Positions 35,201 to 47,313 are shown, counted from the first letter of the stretch. The stretch is 64,000 nucleotides of DNA from Zychaea mexicana (GCF_025766255.1 NW_026516747.1:124001-188000), one strand, 5' to 3'. Numbers and translations: made by a program. The notes: generated by a model from the sequence alone, not told the origin.

Positions 35201-37424
35201 TGTGGTAAGCCACGTTTTTGAAACTCAACGGTTGCAACATACCCCTCGATGCGGCCAAAGCAACTGGTTTCTTTGATGTGCGATAACATCTCAGTGATCT
35301 TCATATGGAAGATTCTCGAACAGATGTCAGGACGATCAAATGCCTGCTGACCTGGAAGGAGCTCAGCTTGAATTTCTGGCCACTGTGGATTGCAGGTGAA
35401 CGTAATGAAAAGGGTTGGATTGCCTCTTTGTCGAATGATTGCAAGTCCATCCTGAAGCATCTGCTTCATGTACCGTGGGCCTCCAGTAAAAGATGATGGC
35501 AAAATAATGGCTCGACCGATCTGACGTGGATCTACATCGTCACCGATACCATTGTAAACCTCAGCACGTAAATCATTCTGATTGTTGGTGATATACTGAA
35601 GGCGAGAATACTCGATGCGCGCATAATTGTCAACAACCAATTGTTGGAAAAGACGACGGAAATGGTGCTGGTAACTCGCTCGTTCTCCATCACGGATCAT
35701 GAGCATATACGAACAGAATTCGAGCAACGTAACGGTAGTGGTCTGGCGGTCAGTACTTTCACACTGCATTCTAGCAAACCAACCATCATCACCAAAAGGA
35801 AATATAAGCACGTAGTGGAGGGGCATATAGGATGCATGGAGTGAACTGATGGTCTGTAAACCTAACTGACGATCACGGATGACAATGTCGTGAGGTGATG
35901 TTGCGCCATCCACTGTATCTTCGACAATCATAGCGGCGACCTCTGGATAACTCTGCTGGTCATAGCGTCTACCCATTTCACGTGCAGAACGGATGACAAC
36001 CTGTAGTGTTCCAAAAGGTGTGTCACGATATGATTCAGCAGCATTCATGAGTGTTTGCGCATATGGGTTGCATCTCTCCATGACGCGCTGGAGCAAAGCT
36101 ATCATGCCATTATCGAGTCCAGTAAATAGTGTCTGTCTTCGTGCCAGTTGCTCTTGCGTATCGGCAAAATATATTTGAGCAAAGTTGGCTGATTGCTGCT
36201 GCTCTGGTCGTAAAGCACCCATGCAATGGTACATCGTGCCATTTATGCGGAAAGTTGAAACACCTTGCGATCCGTCAGCTAAATTGCGATCATAGTTTGC
36301 TCGAATGGACGCAAATGCAAACATGTTGTTATAAGCGCGAATATTGGTGAAGAAATCGTCGCTAGTATCATTTCCATTGGTCAAAAGGTCAATGATTTCT
36401 TGTGGCGGATGGCGAGGGATGGGTAACTGTATTTTGCCGTGTGTGCAGCAAATACTGAAACGTGGGTTCGAGACTGAAGAACTTGTGATTCGTTCCTCAA
36501 TCCACATACGTGCCTGACAAAACGTACAAACAGCATTCATGCGAGCAAGAACGTGTCGATGGAAATTGTCTCCTGGTGTAAAACAAATGTTGGGACCGAA
36601 CACACTCTCAGCGACGAAAGGAATAGTGCACGCAACTTTATACTGTGCTCCATGCTCAGACTGAACGTTTGCTTCATTGAAAGGACATTCTTCAGAAGTT
36701 CGTCGCGAATGGCCAGGTGCCCCGCAGCTTGAGCATGTGCGAACAGGTTCTGCTAATGGCGCATCATCGGACCGAGAATCTAGAATTCATGCATAAGTAT
36801 ATACCTTGCATACACTAAGACACCTTAGTCAAACACAGCGTTCTAACACATACCAGTCGCTTCAGCGCTTTCCAATCTATTGTTCGGATTGGCAGGGCAA
36901 TCGCGATGCGAAGACCGTTGGTGCGTGGTTGATCCACAGTGGGGGCAGGGTCGACGCTGCTCATCTTGAGTGTCAGGTTGCTCAAACATGAAAGGATCCT
37001 ACACGTAAAATTGGTCAGAGCAAGGAAATCATAACACACAAAAAATGTAGTAAACTAAACGACTTTGCGGGACGTTCCCCCCAACACCCCCAACCTCTAA
37101 ACCCTAAACACGTCCTAAAGCGCTTCGCACGTCTAAGCATTTCGCTAATTTCCCAATACGGATGAAAAGAAGCATACATTGTCAAGTCTACGGCGCACAT
37201 TACGCTCATTCAAAGGACAATCACGATGGCGTCGAGTTGAATGGGTGGTTGCACCGCAAACACAGGTGCGAATTTCGGGTTGGTTTTGCTGTTTAGCCGA
37301 GAATACACATATTTAATATTTATTCGCTTTTCTTCAAACAAAAGTTTTTCTTTTGGATATCGTAAGGTACATAAGGTACAACACAGTTCCAGCTAATCTA
37401 ACGACATACTTGTTGCGAATTCAT
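32221..37424 (-). pseudogene. Helitron Rep-helicase (RepHel) gene with three zinc knuckles, interrupted by an in-frame stop
   Basis: Four exons: 37424-37410 (15 nt), 37288-37178, 36998-36854, 36779 onward. The frame runs 1,469 codons to a TAA at 32643-32641, then continues open in the same frame to a TAG at 32223-32221. Domains in order: three CCHC knuckles (one each in exons 2, 3 and 4); a Helitron-like N domain; the HUH nuclease (GLPHVHILL with the HxH pair; Tyr pair in KYLCKYITKG); then a PIF1-like 5'-3' helicase with Walker A GPGGTGKS, Walker B LVIWDEA and FGGDFRQLLPVV. After the stop lie the last helicase motifs (TIHKAQGQT, LYVALSRAT). The Rep part nicks and ligates one DNA strand and the helicase unwinds it. 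The stop removes about 140 residues, so this copy is probably not autonomous, but all other key residues are intact, which points to recent decay. Confidence 0.9.
37070..37131. repeat. Second copy of the G-run / CTAAACCCTAA / GCTTCGC module, inside a Helitron intron
   Basis: Within the intron between exons 2 and 3 of the Rep-helicase gene. It reads GTTCCCCCC (37074-37082), CTAAACCCTAAACA (37097-37110) and GCGCTTCGC (37119-37127), with a flanking inverted pair GGACGT (37070-37075) and ACGTCC (37110-37115). Order and orientation match the copy at about 31928-32005. Confidence 0.8.
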
Positions 37425-37573
37425 TTTGTAAGAAAAAGACCGAAGTTGAAGTAGGGAATCAGTGTAAAGACAAAAAAGCTTTCAGGGCAGTTGAAAAAAA
37501 ATGTCGGGGCTTAGCCATCCGAATTACCAAAAAAGGGTAACTTCGTAAGGACCACTTCTCTTTTAATAGTAGA

Positions 37574-38811
37574 TAACTGTAAATTGCAGCAGTAAAGAAA
37601 CTGGAGGTGTAATCTTTAAGCCATACAAATGTGCTGTTGGTTGCGATCCCTCCTCTTGTCCCTTTTAAATTTTTTAATTCACTTACATTTTTATAGAAAA
37701 AAGGTGTAATGCGTGTGTCTGCTAGTACAGTATCATACTAGAGTAAGAAAGCTGTTAAGATGATCCTACTGTAAAACAATCCAAGGTACATACTCAGTGA
37801 GAAGTGGTGGAAGGAAATAATGAAGCACTGATATGGCACGCACTCCCCTGATTTCTCTGCGACGATGTAACGAAGAAGAGAACGTTGTGTGGTTTCTGTT
37901 ATTTTTCTGGTCGACTAGGAGGCAGACAACAAAAACATATGATTGAAACAGATTTATTATTTGGACTGCTGTCAAATAGACCTTTAAATAAGGTATTGAG
38001 CAGCGTATGTGTTTAAATCGACCTTCGAGACTTGAAATTATCAATCGATCAACAACTATACAGTATACGCTGGTGTCGTTCCCATTAATGTTCATATACA
38101 GACACTTTTTACAACCTCTGTTGTAAATTCTTCCTCCTCGTATGTTTTTTCTTTGTTTTTGTCAGCATGATTATTCAACAGCAACAAAAGGTATATATAT
38201 ATATGCAAGTAGTGATTTACAAAGCTTCCAACCTGTCCCATGTATACATACAAAAAAGAATTAACATGTTTTTCAAGGGTGATTACTTTTCTTTAACCAA
38301 GTATACATGGTATTACATCGTATAGATATGTGAAAACGTAGAGGAACAAGTATAGCAATTATACAGATGTTGTTGCTATTTAAACAATCGGTACTTGTTA
38401 CTTAGGTCACAACCGGAGGATAGTGTCTTCAAACAACAGCAGCAGCAGTTACAGTGACGACGACAATACAGACAGAACAAACTGCCCCATTGTAAACATT
38501 GCGTAACAAACATATACAGTAAATACTTCAAATTACGCCTTTTTTCACTGCTGCGCCATAGATAGCTCCTCCTATCTTACTGATATCTACAACTACGCTA
38601 GATGTAAAACTTTCGGTTGTCTGCTTGCATATAAAGAAGGGACTACAAATATCCTGATGACACTCACAACATATACTTAAAACATATAGTATTGAAGATG
38701 GCTTTCTTTAGCAAAATTTATATTTCACATTCGCCAAACATAGACAAAAAGAAGAAAAATGTTGATTTGACTGAAAGAAAAGGTGGGGTATACAGCACAC
38801 TTGTTTTTTTT
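37574..38811. other. Intergenic: Helitron 5' flank to alpha-tubulin 3' end
   Basis: About 1.2 kb of A/T-rich DNA between the Helitron 5' end and the tubulin stop. It contains a TATATATATATGC run near 38195 and many short poly-T tracts, with no coding frame I can support. Confidence 0.5.
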
Positions 38812-40476
38812 TTAATACTCGACCTCAGCATCCTCGATTTCAGAATCACCCAACGAATCGGAGCCGACTTCTTCATAATCCTTCTCAAGAGCAGCCAAAT
38901 CCTCACGGGCTTCCGAGAATTCACCTTCCTCCATACCTTCACCGACGTACCAGTGAACGAAAGCACGCTTGGCATACATCAAGTCAAACTTGTGGTCCAA
39001 ACGAGCCCAGGCTTCAGCAATGGCGGTGGTGTTGCTCAACATACAGATCGCACGCTGGACCTCAGCCACGTCGCCACCGGGGACAACACTAGGGCGCTGA
39101 TGGTTGATACCGACCTTGAAACCAGTAGGGCACCAGTCGACAAACTGGATGGTGCGCTTGGTTCTGATGGAAGCAATGGCAGCATTGGCGTCCTTGGGAA
39201 CGACATCGCCACGATACAACAAGCAACAGGCCATGTACTTGCCATTGCGAGGATCACACTTGACCATCTGGTTGTTGGGCTCAAAGCACGAGGTGGTGAT
39301 CTCAGAGACGGACATTTGTTCGTGGTAAGCCTTGGCGGCCGAAATGATGGGTGCATAGGTGACCAAGGGGAAATGAATACGAGGGTATGGCACCAAGTTG
39401 GTCTGGAACTCGTTCAAGTCGACATTGAGCGAGCCGGCAAACCGCAACGATGTAGTGATCGATGACACGACCTGGGCGATCAAACGGTTCAAGTTGGCGT
39501 AGGTGGGACGCTCGATATCCAGGTTACGGCGGCAAATGTCGTAAATGGCCTCGTTGTCCACCATAAAGGCACAGTCCGAGTGTTCCAAGGTGGTGTGCGT
39601 GGTCAGAATGGAGTTGTACGGCTCAACGACGGCGGTCGAGACTTGGGGTGCAGGGTACACACTGAATTCAAGCTTGGATTTCTTGCCGTAATCGACCGAC
39701 AAGCGTTCCATCAACAGGGCGCCGAAACCCGAGCCGGTACCGCCACCGAATGAGTGGAAAACCAAGAAACCTTGCAAGCCGCTACAGTTGTCGGCAAGCT
39801 TGCGCACACGGTCAAGTACGGTGTCGACGAGCTCCTTGCCGACGGTGTAGTGACCACGGGCATAGTTGTTGGCGGCATCTTCTTTGCCGGTGATCAATTG
39901 CTCTGTGTGATATCAATTGAACTCGCTCTCGTGAGTATACATTACTTGTTTCCCTTAGCACAAGGAGAGCGAGAGTGAGAAGGAGGAGAAGGGGTTAGAG
40001 AGTGTGTGTGTACGCTGGCAGGAGGGGGGGGAGGAGGGGCAGGAGGAGGAAGCTGCTCGTATGTTTAGTGCATACATGGAGCCCATGCATACCTGGATGG
40101 AAGAGTTGGCGGTAAGTGCCAGTGCGGACTTCATCAACGACAGTGGGTTCCAAATCCGCAAACACGGTGCGAGGGACATGCTTGCCGGCGCTTGTCTCAC
40201 TGAAAAAGGTATCGAACGAGTTATCCCCGAGCACCTGCTCGCCAGGAATGCGTCCGTCAGGGCTAATTCCGTGCTCCATACAGTACTAAGCCAAAAGTGA
40301 GTACACTCCCACCGTCATCAACCAACGCCAAAAGCCCAAAAAGCTGATGTAGTACTCACAAGTTCCCAGCAAGCATTACCGATTTGGATACCGGCCTATC
40401 ATGGTTTGTAAAGGTGTATATGCATGTTTAGTCTTTTCCTTCTTTCTACATACTTACACATGCATATCGTGTTATC

Positions 40477-40507
<31 letters not shown>

Positions 40508-40668
40508 AGCCGGAACCGAGACGCGCCTTTCTAAAGCACAATTTTTCAACCCCGCCCCACCCAAGAACGTGTATGCCAGGCCGCTGACGTGTGCATGTGT
40601 GTAACTGTCAAAAGAAACCTATCTGATCATATTACCTGGCCAACGTGTACCGAAATGATTTCTCTCAT
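38812..40668 (-). CDS. tub1: Alpha-tubulin
   Basis: Four exons: 40668-40636 (33 nt), 40395-40360 (36 nt), 40285-40093, 39902-38812; 1,353 nt, 450 aa, the normal length. Alpha-tubulin forms microtubules with beta-tubulin. The sequence starts [11 protein letters not shown], then [12 protein letters not shown], and carries the GTP-binding signature GGGTGSG, the alpha-specific [16 protein letters not shown] and DVNAAI-like [27 protein letters not shown] (read here only in short parts), and an acidic tail ending in Glu-Tyr, the substrate form for detyrosination. Residue 40 is Gln (GEQVLG), so the Lys40 acetylation site of animal alpha-tubulins is absent. Two very small early exons are shared with other fungal tubulin genes. 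Codon use favours C-ending codons, consistent with high expression. Confidence 0.97.
40481..40507. repeat. (CA)n microsatellite in alpha-tubulin intron 1
   Basis: Perfect CA dinucleotide run of about 13 units, within the intron between the two first small exons of alpha-tubulin. Confidence 0.9.
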
Positions 40669-41829
40669 ACTGGATGATTTAAAAAAAAGTGCGTCTTATG
40701 AGTAGTAGTAGTAGTAGTGGTGGTGGTGGTGGTGTTTAAAGTGAAGGTCCAAAGTTAGGGTGAACGTTAAAGAAAAAAAAGAAAAAAGAAAGAAACAAGT
40801 CGCACACACACGTACATGCGCTTTTATACTCGAGCACCAAGCAGCAGCTTGCACTCAGAAAGAAAGTTGGCTAAAAGGATGATTGCATTTTCCACACTTT
40901 CTCATTTTTGGTAAAGCGCGTTCCCTTTCTTCATATCCCACCTGTTAAGCGCCCCGCCATCATGCATGTCACGCACACTCGCTTACTAGATACACTCATC
41001 ACTAACACTGGATACTGTACTATACAGTGTCCTTCTTCCCACCAACCCAACCCCCAAACCTCCTTTGATTTGTGTTTATCAATTCTGTAGTAGTAGCAAC
41101 TCCTTCCCTCGCGCGCGGGAGGGGAAAAGACAGAAACCTCTCACACCCTCCATCTTTATCAACGTCAAAACAAAATCAGTTAGAGCACCGGACAAGGGCA
41201 AGCTAATAGGTGCAACCACGAGCTTTCTCCCGGACAGTAATTGTGTTTGTTTACTGTGATGTCAGCTCTATAATATACATATACACATGTATACAAGTAA
41301 CAGTAGTATGTAATAAAAAGTAACGATCACTGTTTATCAGAAACCTGTAGTGGTGCTTACCCATTCCATCCCTTTCTCTCAGCCCCCCCCCCCGCTAATG
41401 TATACTGCATATATACGCATCTGTTTTCTCCGAGTAATCTCTTCTTCGTGCGTCAGATATTCCATGTATATGCACTCAATACACGCATATGAGTAGCACA
41501 TTTACTCTAAACACTCTCGGTTTTTCAAAATTGAAAGCAAGGGGGGAAAGATAAGACAGAAATTAGAGGTTAGAGTTATACAGTGTAGTACAGTATAGGA
41601 GTGTGGTGTATAGATTCCTGTAGAAGAATCAAGTATGTTATATGCTATCACTATTATTGAACTTTCTTCTTTGAATAGAAGATCCAGATTTCCAGCAACA
41701 ACCAACGCAGCAAAGCATCTAGATGATAGTGAAAAGTAGTAGTAGTAATATATATGATGATGACGATGATGACGATGTAATTTACACAAAGAAAACAAGC
41801 TTTTTTTCCCTCTTTCTAGGGTAGAGTAA
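40669..41829. other. Intergenic: alpha-tubulin upstream region and TGT 3' flank
   Basis: About 1.16 kb containing the tubulin promoter. It has (TAG)n then (TGG)n triplet runs at 40699-40733, a C11 tract near 41385, and A/T-rich DNA further right. No gene seen. Confidence 0.5.
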
Positions 41830-43539
41830 CTATGACGATGATGCCATTAAATCAACACCGACACTCTGCAATGCATTAACCGCCCACTCCGGGTACCGAC
41901 TCTTGTCACCACCGAAGTAATTGGCAAAGAACTTGACAACAAATGCTGGGAACTCGTCCTTGATGATAGCCTCTCGCATTTGACGCATCAGTCGCAGCTG
42001 GAAAGCGACATTGTGCACTGATACCAAGTGACATCCAACGGTATCCTTGGTAGCTACCAAATGCACGTAGGATCGTGTGTAGTTTTGACACGTTGGACAG
42101 TCGCATCCTTCTTCAAGAGGACCAAAATCATTGGCAAATTTACCGGATTTCAACGACAGAATGCCCTTCATCGTCAATGCGTTGCCGAATCGCTATTGTG
42201 AAGGAGGGATAATGAGAAATTAGGATTTGTTGTAAATATGCATGTGTAGCAGCACATGTGTACTTACGGCTGTGCGAGTCGGATAGACACAATCAAACAT
42301 ATCTACACCTAGTGCAACACAAACGACCAAATCTTCTGCGTAACTACATATGATAAAAGGCCACGTCTTAATTAGCCCTTCGCTCTCTCCCAGTGATGTC
42401 CCATACATGAAAGAAACCGCTTACCCAACACCCATGCAATAAATCGGCTTGGTTTTCGGTAACAGATCTGTACATAACGTGACACTACACAAATATAGCA
42501 ACAGTTGTCAATAACAACAACAACAACAACAACAAATGACACTTGGACAGATCTGCTTCTTTACTTACATTCTCCAAAAGACATCCTTTTCTTCACCACC
42601 ACTCAATCCACCAACGGCATAACCTGGGGTATCACGCTTGACCATCTCCTCAACACACTTGCGTCTCAAATCCGTATTCAGGCCGCCCTGGATGATCGCA
42701 AACAGATTTTGTTGATCCTGATTCTTGTGTGCATCAATACATCGATCCAGCCATCGGATAGATCGCCACATGGCTTCTTCTACACGCGGTCCGGTTGTCA
42801 ATGAGGAAATCACATCATCCAGTTGCATCATGATATCGGCACCAATCGAGTTTTGCAACGACATTGAGTGTTCGGGTGTCAACATCATCAATGATCCATC
42901 GTGTGGTGATGCGAATTGAACACCTTCCTATCAAAAGGAAACACGTGTGTGAGGTTCTAAACGATTGGGGAGGTTTTTTGGGTCCACTCACCTCGGTGAT
43001 CTTTGCTAACTTTAACAGCGAAACCATTTGAAAACCACCGCTATCCTAATGCATACATATACGGGAGTAGGGTGTGTGCGAGGTTAAGTACAGTAAACCT
43101 TTTTCTTTGTTCATCACTGGTTTTTTTTTTTTTGAATGCTTTACCGTCAAAAGGTTGCGATTCCATTTTTGAAACTTGTGTGCACCACCCACTCGATCTA
43201 ACGTTTCCTGACCAGGTTTCAAACCCTAAAGTGAAAACAGTACAAACGTAAGGATTTTTCAGCAATTGTCCTTCTCTACTACTCTCTCTCTCTCTCTCCA
43301 TTCTTTTCCCCACCCCCAAAAAAGTTAATCTACTTTACCAAATGGTAGGTATTGTTGAGCATAATTTGACAGTTAAGATCACTGAGTTGTTGCGGTGTCA
43401 AACCCTTGAGGGTGCCCTGTGTGCCGACAGGCATAAACACAGGTGTGTTGACTGGACCATGAGGTAACGTCAACAATGAGGCCTTGGCCTTGGTCGTTGA
43501 ACAACGGGCAATCGTTTCAAATGTGAGGGCGCTTTTCAT
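41830..43539 (-). CDS. qtrt1: Queuine tRNA-ribosyltransferase, catalytic subunit (TGT)
   Basis: Seven exons: 43539-43339, 43225-43145, 43045-42992, 42927-42569, 42484-42425, 42343-42268, 42192-41830; 1,194 nt, 397 aa. The enzyme swaps guanine for queuine at wobble position 34 of tRNAs for Asp, Asn, His and Tyr. Family marks: [36 protein letters not shown] starting at D95 (active-site Asp of the base exchange), [31 protein letters not shown], and the nucleophile Asp in [17 protein letters not shown]. Zinc is bound by the C-x-C-x2-C (CDCPTC) and a later His. Eukaryotic TGT works as a dimer with QTRT2, not present here. The organism can therefore probably use queuine from its surroundings; budding yeast lacks this enzyme. 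Confidence 0.95.
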
Positions 43540-45407
43540 TTTTTGGTTTCTTGCCAATGAGATCTGTCAACTTTTTTTTTTTTTACTGCTGCTGCCACTT
43601 CCCCGCTTTCTCTCGCCCCGCCCGGTTCCTGCAACCAACCAAACAAAAAAATTCTAAACTTTATCTTCAGCGGGCCAATGGCATCAATTTCACTTCTCCC
43701 CTTTCTTTGGACACTGCAACACAAACGTATGCTTCCTGCTTTTCCCTATTGTAGAAGTCTAAAACGCGCGTCGAGAGAAATTGAAATAGACAATACCCCC
43801 TCAAATGACGGTAATTGATGAACTTGATTGTACAATTGTTGGAGAGCGGTTCTGAGGAAGACGCGACTGACATGTTTTTAAAAGGATGGTGTTTTCCCAA
43901 TGTCATCGACAGCACCAAAGTAACATAGTCCCGCATAACATTGACATCACGATGATAAGTTGATTTCAACGGAAAGGTTATCAGAGCCATTATCACTACA
44001 TAATCATGATGATAACGATGGTTTCAGATGATGATATGATGTTGTATGTTGTAGGATATACTCGTGCATATGAGCAGCTGATGATCATGATAGTTCCGGT
44101 GTATGTGTTCTGCTTGGTGGCGCATATTATGCAACAGATGACACTGCTAGAACATAATAGCCCAAAGCAGCGCTGTACATACTATGATAGATAGCAAAAG
44201 AGTAAAGAAGACTCCCAGAATTCGGGACAGTGTCGATCTTTCTTCTAAAATGACGGTGTATAGCAATTCAGGAGAACAAGACCCCGCGAGACTTGGTACT
44301 AGAAAAGGCTAATTCAAAAGAACATGTCTTTTCCCCAAGAATATGAAAAAATCGTGGCCGGCAGACTAATTAAAATATATTACATGAATGTGCAGCAGCT
44401 CTTGAGTAAAACATATGTTGAGTAGTGCTTATATTTTTATGGCGTTTACGTTTCCTTTAAGCAGCTCTCCTGGTTCAGTCGACTTTGTTGAACGACTTTC
44501 TCGCTAGACAATATCCACGGCATTCTTATATTTCCTCCACCCCGACACTCACCGGCTATTGAGAATGATGCACAATGACAAAACCTCAATCCGTAGTAGT
44601 CTGTGCCCCTGGTAGACTAGAAGAACAAAAAGCTCTTTTATTTTTTTGTGGTTCTGCGCGTGATTTCGTACAGGAATCTCAAAAATTTCGAGTGGGGGAG
44701 GGGAGGGGGGCGTTTGGGAGGCAAAAGAAACAAGTACTTACTATCATTTGTCAATAGAATCAAGCCAACTAATTTTGACTTGCAGGAACAAGGACAGTGG
44801 TGTATGTATATTCCATCTATATTGAAATAAATGAGTACCTGGAATGTATCGGTGCTGTTTTTTTGTGTTTCAGACTTCTGCATTCAATCTCTTTGGTCCC
44901 ATACGATGAGTGAGCTTTGTTTCAAACAGGGAAAAGGTGGTTCTGATGGCGTTTACGTAGATGATAAAAGCATGGTGAACAGGAGGCGTAATCACGCCCC
45001 GGGGGTTGGGGGCGGCGAACGGCACAGTATATTTGATGATAGAGTGGTGATGATGAGAAGGTTGTAGTAGCAGTAGTAGGTCATCCACCGGGGATGCTTG
45101 CTTACGACTAGGGTCTCTGTCTATGTGGTGAATCACGAGACAAAGGTAGTATCACAAAATGGGGCACCACGCTTATTTCTATGAAAAGAACATCGCTTAG
45201 GCCGTCCTGTTGTTTTTAGCAGTAGATGGATCTCGCTTGTTCTCTGACCTTTCACGTGGCATGTAGCTATTTCTAAAAGAAAAATAAACTCCCTTCTTTC
45301 TTCGCCTCCCTTATTTTCTTTTCTTTTTTCTCCTCCTCCCTCTTTCCTCTTCTTTACTACTACTACTACTACTACTACTACTTTACTACTTTACTACTGC
45401 CACAAAA
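43540..45407. promoter_or_regulatory. Divergent intergenic region, TGT / VAP
   Basis: About 1.87 kb between two start codons. Near the VAP start it is pyrimidine-rich with a (TAC)n/(ACT)n triplet run at about 45355-45383, typical of fungal core promoters. The middle (43750-45100) holds only short frames, none recognised. Confidence 0.5.
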
Positions 45408-46428
45408 ATGTCCGTTCATCTGGAACCCGCGTCGCAACTCTCATTTCGACGTATGTTCAAAAGAACAAAAGAGAATAAAGTGTGGGTGTGTGTGGAGGTG
45501 GGGGAAACGCGTTTTACATATTGCCACTTACACAAACCACTGTCAATGTAATGCATTCAGGTCCATTGACTCAAGTGACCAAAGAGTTATTGCTCGTTAC
45601 AAATCCAAGCAATGACCCTGTCATGTTTAAAATCAAGACAACAGCACCAAAGCAATACTGCGTACGTCCCAACGCAGGTCGAGTGGAACCCAATTCCCAA
45701 ATTGAAGTGCATGGTAATCCTTTTGTTTTAAACTTTTTTCACACACGCTCCAACGTTCTTTTATACATATGACAAAGAACCTATTCCTAAAAAAAACATA
45801 CAAACCGTACTTAATCATCTCTTCTTTTTTTCTCTTTCCCCACCCCATTTTTCTTTGTGTGGTCTTGCCATCAATTCGTTTTGGGTTGTATGTATGTAAA
45901 AAGTCATTTTGCAACCATTCAAGGAAGAGCCTCCAGCTGATTACAAATGCAAAGACAAGTTCTTGGTGCAAACGGCAGTAATCAAGCCTGCTTATGAAGC
46001 TTTGCCTATTGCAGATATGGTATGTACAATGGCAGAGCTTTTTTTATGCAATGCGCTATCAAAAGGCCAACCGAGTTGGAGAAGAAAAAAGGGAAATGAG
46101 GGACACATTGTCAAGAGAGAGTGAGAAGACCCTTGCGCTTTGATTTAAAAAAAAAAACAGAAGAAGAAGAGTATAAATGCTTAAAGATATGTTGGTTGGT
46201 TTTTTTATATAGTGGGGTCGTGTCGAACAAGAGGATAAGGCTGGTATTTTTCAGCAAAAGATCAAGTGTGCCTATTTGCCATCCGAGGAGGACCCTTATC
46301 TTGTGAACAATGCTGCTGCTGCTGCCGACGATGAACAGCAGCAGCAACAACAACAACAACAACAACAACAACAGGAACCTATTCAGGTAAGAAACCAAAA
46401 GTCTCCGGGAGATCGGGGATGACGCGCC

Positions 46429-46483
<55 letters not shown>

Positions 46484-47313
46484 GGCGTTATTATTATCGG
46501 GAGGAAGGGGCAAAAGAGAAAAGAAATGCATACTGACACTTTCGCATAATTTGTTGGTGATAGCATCAGGCACTACCACCACAGCCATCATCACAACCCA
46601 CTGCGCCAGTGTCCGAAATTCCTGCACTTGCACCTGCACCTGCACAGGCGAACGAAGCTGAAAATGTTGAACCATCATCACCTGAAGCAATCGTACCTAC
46701 TGCTGCTGCCACTATGACTACTACTACCGCACCATCACAGCAAGAGCAGCAACCCTTAGTCGAGTCGCCACCCGTTGAACCAGAGACTGTCTCGCCACCC
46801 GTTCAAACGCAATTGGCCAACATCGACCAGGCACCTGAACCCAAGCCCCGATCAGTATTGCCACCTGCCCCTATTGAAACCTCAAAGCCTGAGCAGCAGC
46901 AACAACAACAACCAGAACAACAACCTGCTGTTGCATCATCATCATCATCATCATCATCATTATCACCTGCCACATCCTCGCCCAAGGTGCCCGAAATCGC
47001 TCCTGCGGTTACTACTGTGGAGAAAGAATCAGAGGAGGACAAGGAAAAGACACAGCTCAAGGACGATCTCAACAAGACACGGGAGTTGGTACAGCAATTG
47101 CAGAAGCAATTGGCCACGTTGCAAAAGGAGCAGGAGGCCAACAACAAGAGCAGTGGTGCACGCAAATTACCACACACGGTGCAGCCCCAAGATGCAGTGC
47201 ACCAACATTTGGCAGCATTGGAGAAGAAGCAACAAGGTGTTGAAGGATATCCACCACAAGTCGTGTTGATTGTCGCTGCAATGACCTTTGTCTTTACTTA
47301 CTTGTTCTTCTAA
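45408..47313 (+). CDS. VAP family ER membrane protein (Scs2-like), MSP domain with C-terminal anchor
   Basis: Five exons: 45408-45450, 45561-45713, 45904-46019, 46213-46386, 46570-47313; 1,230 nt, 409 aa. VAP proteins sit in the ER membrane and hold FFAT-motif proteins (lipid-transfer proteins, Opi1 in yeast) at contact sites. The N-terminal ~125 residues are an MSP beta-sandwich: LLVTNPSNDPVMFKIKTTAP, KQYCVRPNAGRVEP, KCKDKFLVQT. A Gln run of about 13 and a long Pro/Gln/Ser-rich linker follow, then a coiled coil (KTQLKDDLNKTRELVQQLQK and onward) and a C-terminal transmembrane segment (VVLIVAAMTFVFTYLFF) that ends the protein. Domain order is classical; the linker is much longer than in Scs2 (244 aa). 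The intron before the last exon carries a long (GA)n run. Confidence 0.92.
46436..46480. repeat. (GA)n microsatellite in VAP intron 4
   Basis: About 22 GA units, with one AA interruption near the left end, inside the last VAP intron (46387-46569). Confidence 0.9.

Larger units (their letters stand above)
31861..37573 (-). mobile_element. Helitron rolling-circle transposon (3' limit approximate)
   Basis: The element is identified by its Rep-helicase gene at 32221-37424. On the minus strand, about 150 bp upstream of that gene's ATG, the sequence at 37573-37554 reads TCTACTATTAAAAGAGAAGT, preceded by A. Helitrons begin with TC, insert between A and T, and many plant and fungal ones start with TC-TACTATTAAAAG-like sequence, so I take 37573 as the 5' end. 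The 3' end should have a hairpin followed by CTRR and T. Hairpins are abundant at 31860-32007 but I find no clean CTRR-T, so the 3' limit is uncertain by a few hundred bases. The element sits between GGT and alpha-tubulin and seems to have damaged neither. Confidence 0.8.

Noticed and set aside
38692..39465. 257-codon plus-strand frame
   Set aside because: It lies antisense to the large alpha-tubulin exon; the biased codon use of the tubulin gene opens the opposite frame.
46775..47269. 164-codon plus-strand frame
   Set aside because: Same strand but shifted frame over the VAP exon; poly-His and poly-Asn are the Gln and Ser repeats out of frame.
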